A program made the position numbers and the translations under genes. From Candidatus Eisenbergiella stercoravium (GTDB lineage Bacteria > Bacillota > Clostridia > Lachnospirales > Lachnospiraceae), in assembly GCA_019113175.1 (NCBI GenBank), contig DXHY01000029.1:22419-86418 (forward strand): a DNA stretch of 64,000 bases, given 5' to 3'. Each line of letters begins with the position of its first letter. Position 1 is the stretch's first letter. The notes under the pieces are model-generated. The model had not been told where the DNA came from. It ran no database searches and saw only the letters and a list, made by a program, of their open reading frames with translations. Below are positions 62,388-64,000 of the stretch, piece by piece.

Positions 62388-63827
62388 ATGAAATACACAC
62401 GGGTGAAAGCCGTAACCTGTGCACTGACAGCATCGGTGATCATTTTTGGTTCGGCAGCACACACGAATGCATCTGGTGTATCCTACGACCTCCCGGCAGC
62501 GGGCGTCGGCCTGGTGCTGGATGAAGGAAGCTCTCTCACAAGCGTGCAGGAAGAGGCGGTTCAGGAGGAAAGGACGGCCGAAACCGTTCAGGAGGCGGAA
62601 GAGGCCCCTGCGGTTACTTCTGAGGATATTGAATCCGGCATGACCGGAGTCGGTGAATCCGCCATTGATACCGAAGTGGTATCTCATGTTCAGGAACAGC
62701 AGGTGGAGGCGGCCATTACCAATGGCGTCGGCGTCGCAAGCGTTCTGAACACGGGAGCAGAGGAAGCAGCACCTGAAACGGCGGCTCCGGCAGCAGCCGG
62801 GAGCGAAGTGCCTCTGACAGCAGGCGTGGAAGCGGCGGTGAACGCGATTCCTTCCGAAACGGCAGGAATTGTGGCGCCGGTGAATCTGGCTTCACTTCCG
62901 ACGGCATCCGGAAGCAGTCCGGAGCCTTCGTCACAGAAGACGTCAGAGACGGCCTCTGAGCAGGATACAACAGAGAAACAGACGGAAAGCAAACAGGAAT
63001 CCGCTTCAGAAGCGGAGAGCGAGACCTCTTCTGAGAAGGAGACAGAGACCGCCGCGGAAGAAGCTTCTTCTGAGACGGAAACGGAGACAGCTACGGAGGA
63101 AAGCTCTTCTGTGAGCACGGATGAAACATCCGGAACGGAAGCTTCATCTCAGCAGTCTTCTGAGACGCAGACGGAAACCGCAACACAGCAGCCTTCCGAG
63201 ACGCAGACGGAAACCGCATCTCAGCAGCCTTCCGAATCTCAGACAGAAACTGCATCTCAGCAGTCTTCTGAGACGCAGACGGAGACCGCAGCACAGCAGC
63301 CTTCCGAAAGCCAGGCAGCTACGGAAACCGGGACGGCGGCAGAGAGCACTGCAGCCCCTGCTTCCACGGAGAGCAGCGCAGCTCCGGCAGCTTCTGAAAG
63401 CACGGAAGCGGAGACGGCGGCTCAGACAGAATCCGTTCAGCCTGCCAGCGCGGCGGCTTCCCATACGGCAGCATCCTCTTCCGGAAGCTCCGTTGCGGAA
63501 TTTGCCCTTCAGTTTGTAGGTAACCCCTATGAGTACGGCGGGACGAGCCTGACGAACGGTGCGGACTGCTCCGGCTTCGTGATGAGCGTATATGACAATT
63601 TTGGCGTATCCCTGCCTCATTCCTCCTCCGCAGACAGAAGCGTGGGAACGGAAGTGTCAGGCGGCCTGAGCAACGCTCAGCCCGGAGATATCGTCTGCTA
63701 CAGCGGACATGTGGGAATCTACATTGGAAATGGCCAGATCGTGCACGCCAGCACGGAGGAAACCGGAATTAAGGTTTCCGACGCGGATTACAGGACGCCG
63801 ATCACGGTCAGAAGAATCTTCAACTAA
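62388..63827 (+). CDS. Secreted NlpC/P60 endopeptidase with repeat-rich linker
   Basis: 479 residues. A signal peptide (KYTRVKAVTCALTASVIIFG, cleavage near the ASG at 27-30) is followed by about 340 residues of low-complexity Ser/Thr/Glu/Ala sequence. This includes about five copies of a 12-residue unit like QQPSETQTETAS between about 250 and 310. The C-terminal 110 residues form an NlpC/P60 domain with Cys394 (GADCSGFV), His441 (SGHVGIY) and His453 (IVHAS). Such enzymes cut peptidoglycan stem peptides. The linker may span the cell wall. Its strong own promoter and terminator make it a single-gene unit. Confidence 0.9.
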   Translation: MKYTRVKAVTCALTASVIIFGSAAHTNASGVSYDLPAAGVGLVLDEGSSLTSVQEEAVQEERTAETVQEAEEAPAVTSEDIESGMTGVGESAIDTEVVSHVQEQQVEAAITNGVGVASVLNTGAEEAAPETAAPAAAGSEVPLTAGVEAAVNAIPSETAGIVAPVNLASLPTASGSSPEPSSQKTSETASEQDTTEKQTESKQESASEAESETSSEKETETAAEEASSETETETATEESSSVSTDETSGTEASSQQSSETQTETATQQPSETQTETASQQPSESQTETASQQSSETQTETAAQQPSESQAATETGTAAESTAAPASTESSAAPAASESTEAETAAQTESVQPASAAASHTAASSSGSSVAEFALQFVGNPYEYGGTSLTNGADCSGFVMSVYDNFGVSLPHSSSADRSVGTEVSGGLSNAQPGDIVCYSGHVGIYIGNGQIVHASTEETGIKVSDADYRTPITVRRIFN

Positions 63828-63842
63828 AAAAGAATGATATCA

Positions 63843-63872
63843 GGGACGATCCGGTCAGGGTCGTCCTTTTTT
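63843..63872 (+). terminator. Terminator of the NlpC/P60 gene
   Basis: GGACGATCC (63844-63852) pairs with 63858-63866 (one wobble, 5-base loop), followed by TTTTTT. Confidence 0.9.
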
Positions 63873-63908
63873 ATACGATAGGAAATTTCATTTCCTATCG
63901 TATAAAAA
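63868..63908. repeat. Palindromic element abutting a terminator (copy 2)
   Basis: TTTTTATACGATAGGAAAT (63868-63886) is perfectly complementary to 63890-63908 around TTC. It is related to copy 1 at 25170-25206 in outer sequence (TATACG..AGG) and in position directly on the terminator T-run. Confidence 0.8.
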
Positions 63909-63925
63909 CCTCCGGTGGATCGCAC

Positions 63926-63996
63926 TGCGGCGGAAAGGAAAATGTCGCTTACGCGACCCGCCGCGCAGGCAATCTTCGCTTGCCGGGAGAATCCCG
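63926..63996. repeat. Cluster of GC-rich palindromes
   Basis: GCGGCGG (63927-63933) pairs with 63958-63964 and encloses GTCGC/GCGAC (63944-63957). GGCAA/TTGCC (63968-63984) and CGGGA/TCCCG (63984-63996) follow. It looks like an interspersed repetitive element and continues to the window edge. Confidence 0.6.
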
Positions 63997-64000
63997 CAAG

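Noticed and set aside
63140..63310. CRISPR-like regular repeats near the window end
   Set aside because: The 36-base period encodes an in-frame amino acid repeat inside a secreted protein; there are no unique spacers and no cas genes.

Overview
The window looks like a chromosomal segment of a Lachnospiraceae-type member of the Clostridia. The evidence is the Firmicutes str/rif gene order (rpoB-rpoC-rpsL-rpsG-fusA-tuf), strong AAGGAGG ribosome binding sites, consensus sigma-A promoters, PTS and ECF transporters, a YtaF-like sporulation protein, and a GC content that is mostly in the fifties of percent. I see no phage, insertion sequence, CRISPR array, rRNA or tRNA.

Layout. 1-10.6 kb: end of rpoB, rpoC, a coiled-coil hypothetical gene, then rpsL, rpsG, fusA and tuf with a terminator. 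10.6-16.2 kb: a divergent sirtuin, two proteins linked to carbohydrate enzymes (a six-hairpin-like protein and a DUF4091 protein), and a C39-like cysteine peptidase. 16.4-24.5 kb: a peptide-import operon (binding protein, two ATPases, two permeases) continuing into an M20 amidohydrolase, with pyroglutamyl-peptidase convergent to it. 24.4-27.9 kb: an ECF vitamin-type transporter (S, fused double ATPase, T). 27.9-32.7 kb: a mutarotase-like gene, DUF2798, a tiny membrane protein and an NhaD/ArsB-type antiporter behind a palindromic operator, a cytidylate kinase-like protein, and YtaF. 32.8-34.7 kb: a membrane-anchored parvulin foldase with a large Glu/Thr insert. 34.7-39.6 kb: a complete trehalose system (treR, treP, treC) with three visible operators.

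39.9-55.4 kb: a two-component system, an Rpn-type nuclease, and a glycan-use locus. That locus holds a sugar ABC transporter, a BNR/sialidase-like protein, DUF4886, an ADP-ribosylglycohydrolase-family protein, a GH78 rhamnosidase and an AraC regulator. It also carries two gene remnants (beta-helix and PD40-type), so it has lost genes. The enzymes and remnants suggest rhamnose- or galacturonate-containing plant glycans, but this is inference.

55.4-58.8 kb: the most unusual cluster, consisting of a lipoprotein that fuses a substrate-binding domain to a von Willebrand A domain, an XpaC-family membrane protein, and a second membrane-anchored substrate-binding protein, with no permease or ATPase. 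58.8-64 kb: an SDR oxidoreductase, a second Rpn nuclease whose promoter and leader match those of the first, thioredoxin reductase, and a secreted NlpC/P60 hydrolase with a repeat linker, followed by a nest of palindromes.

Other observations include a duplicated fusA tail carrying only synonymous differences, a switch-like leader before the peptide operon, and two copies of a palindromic element placed directly after terminators. All function calls rest on reading motifs by eye; no database search was run.
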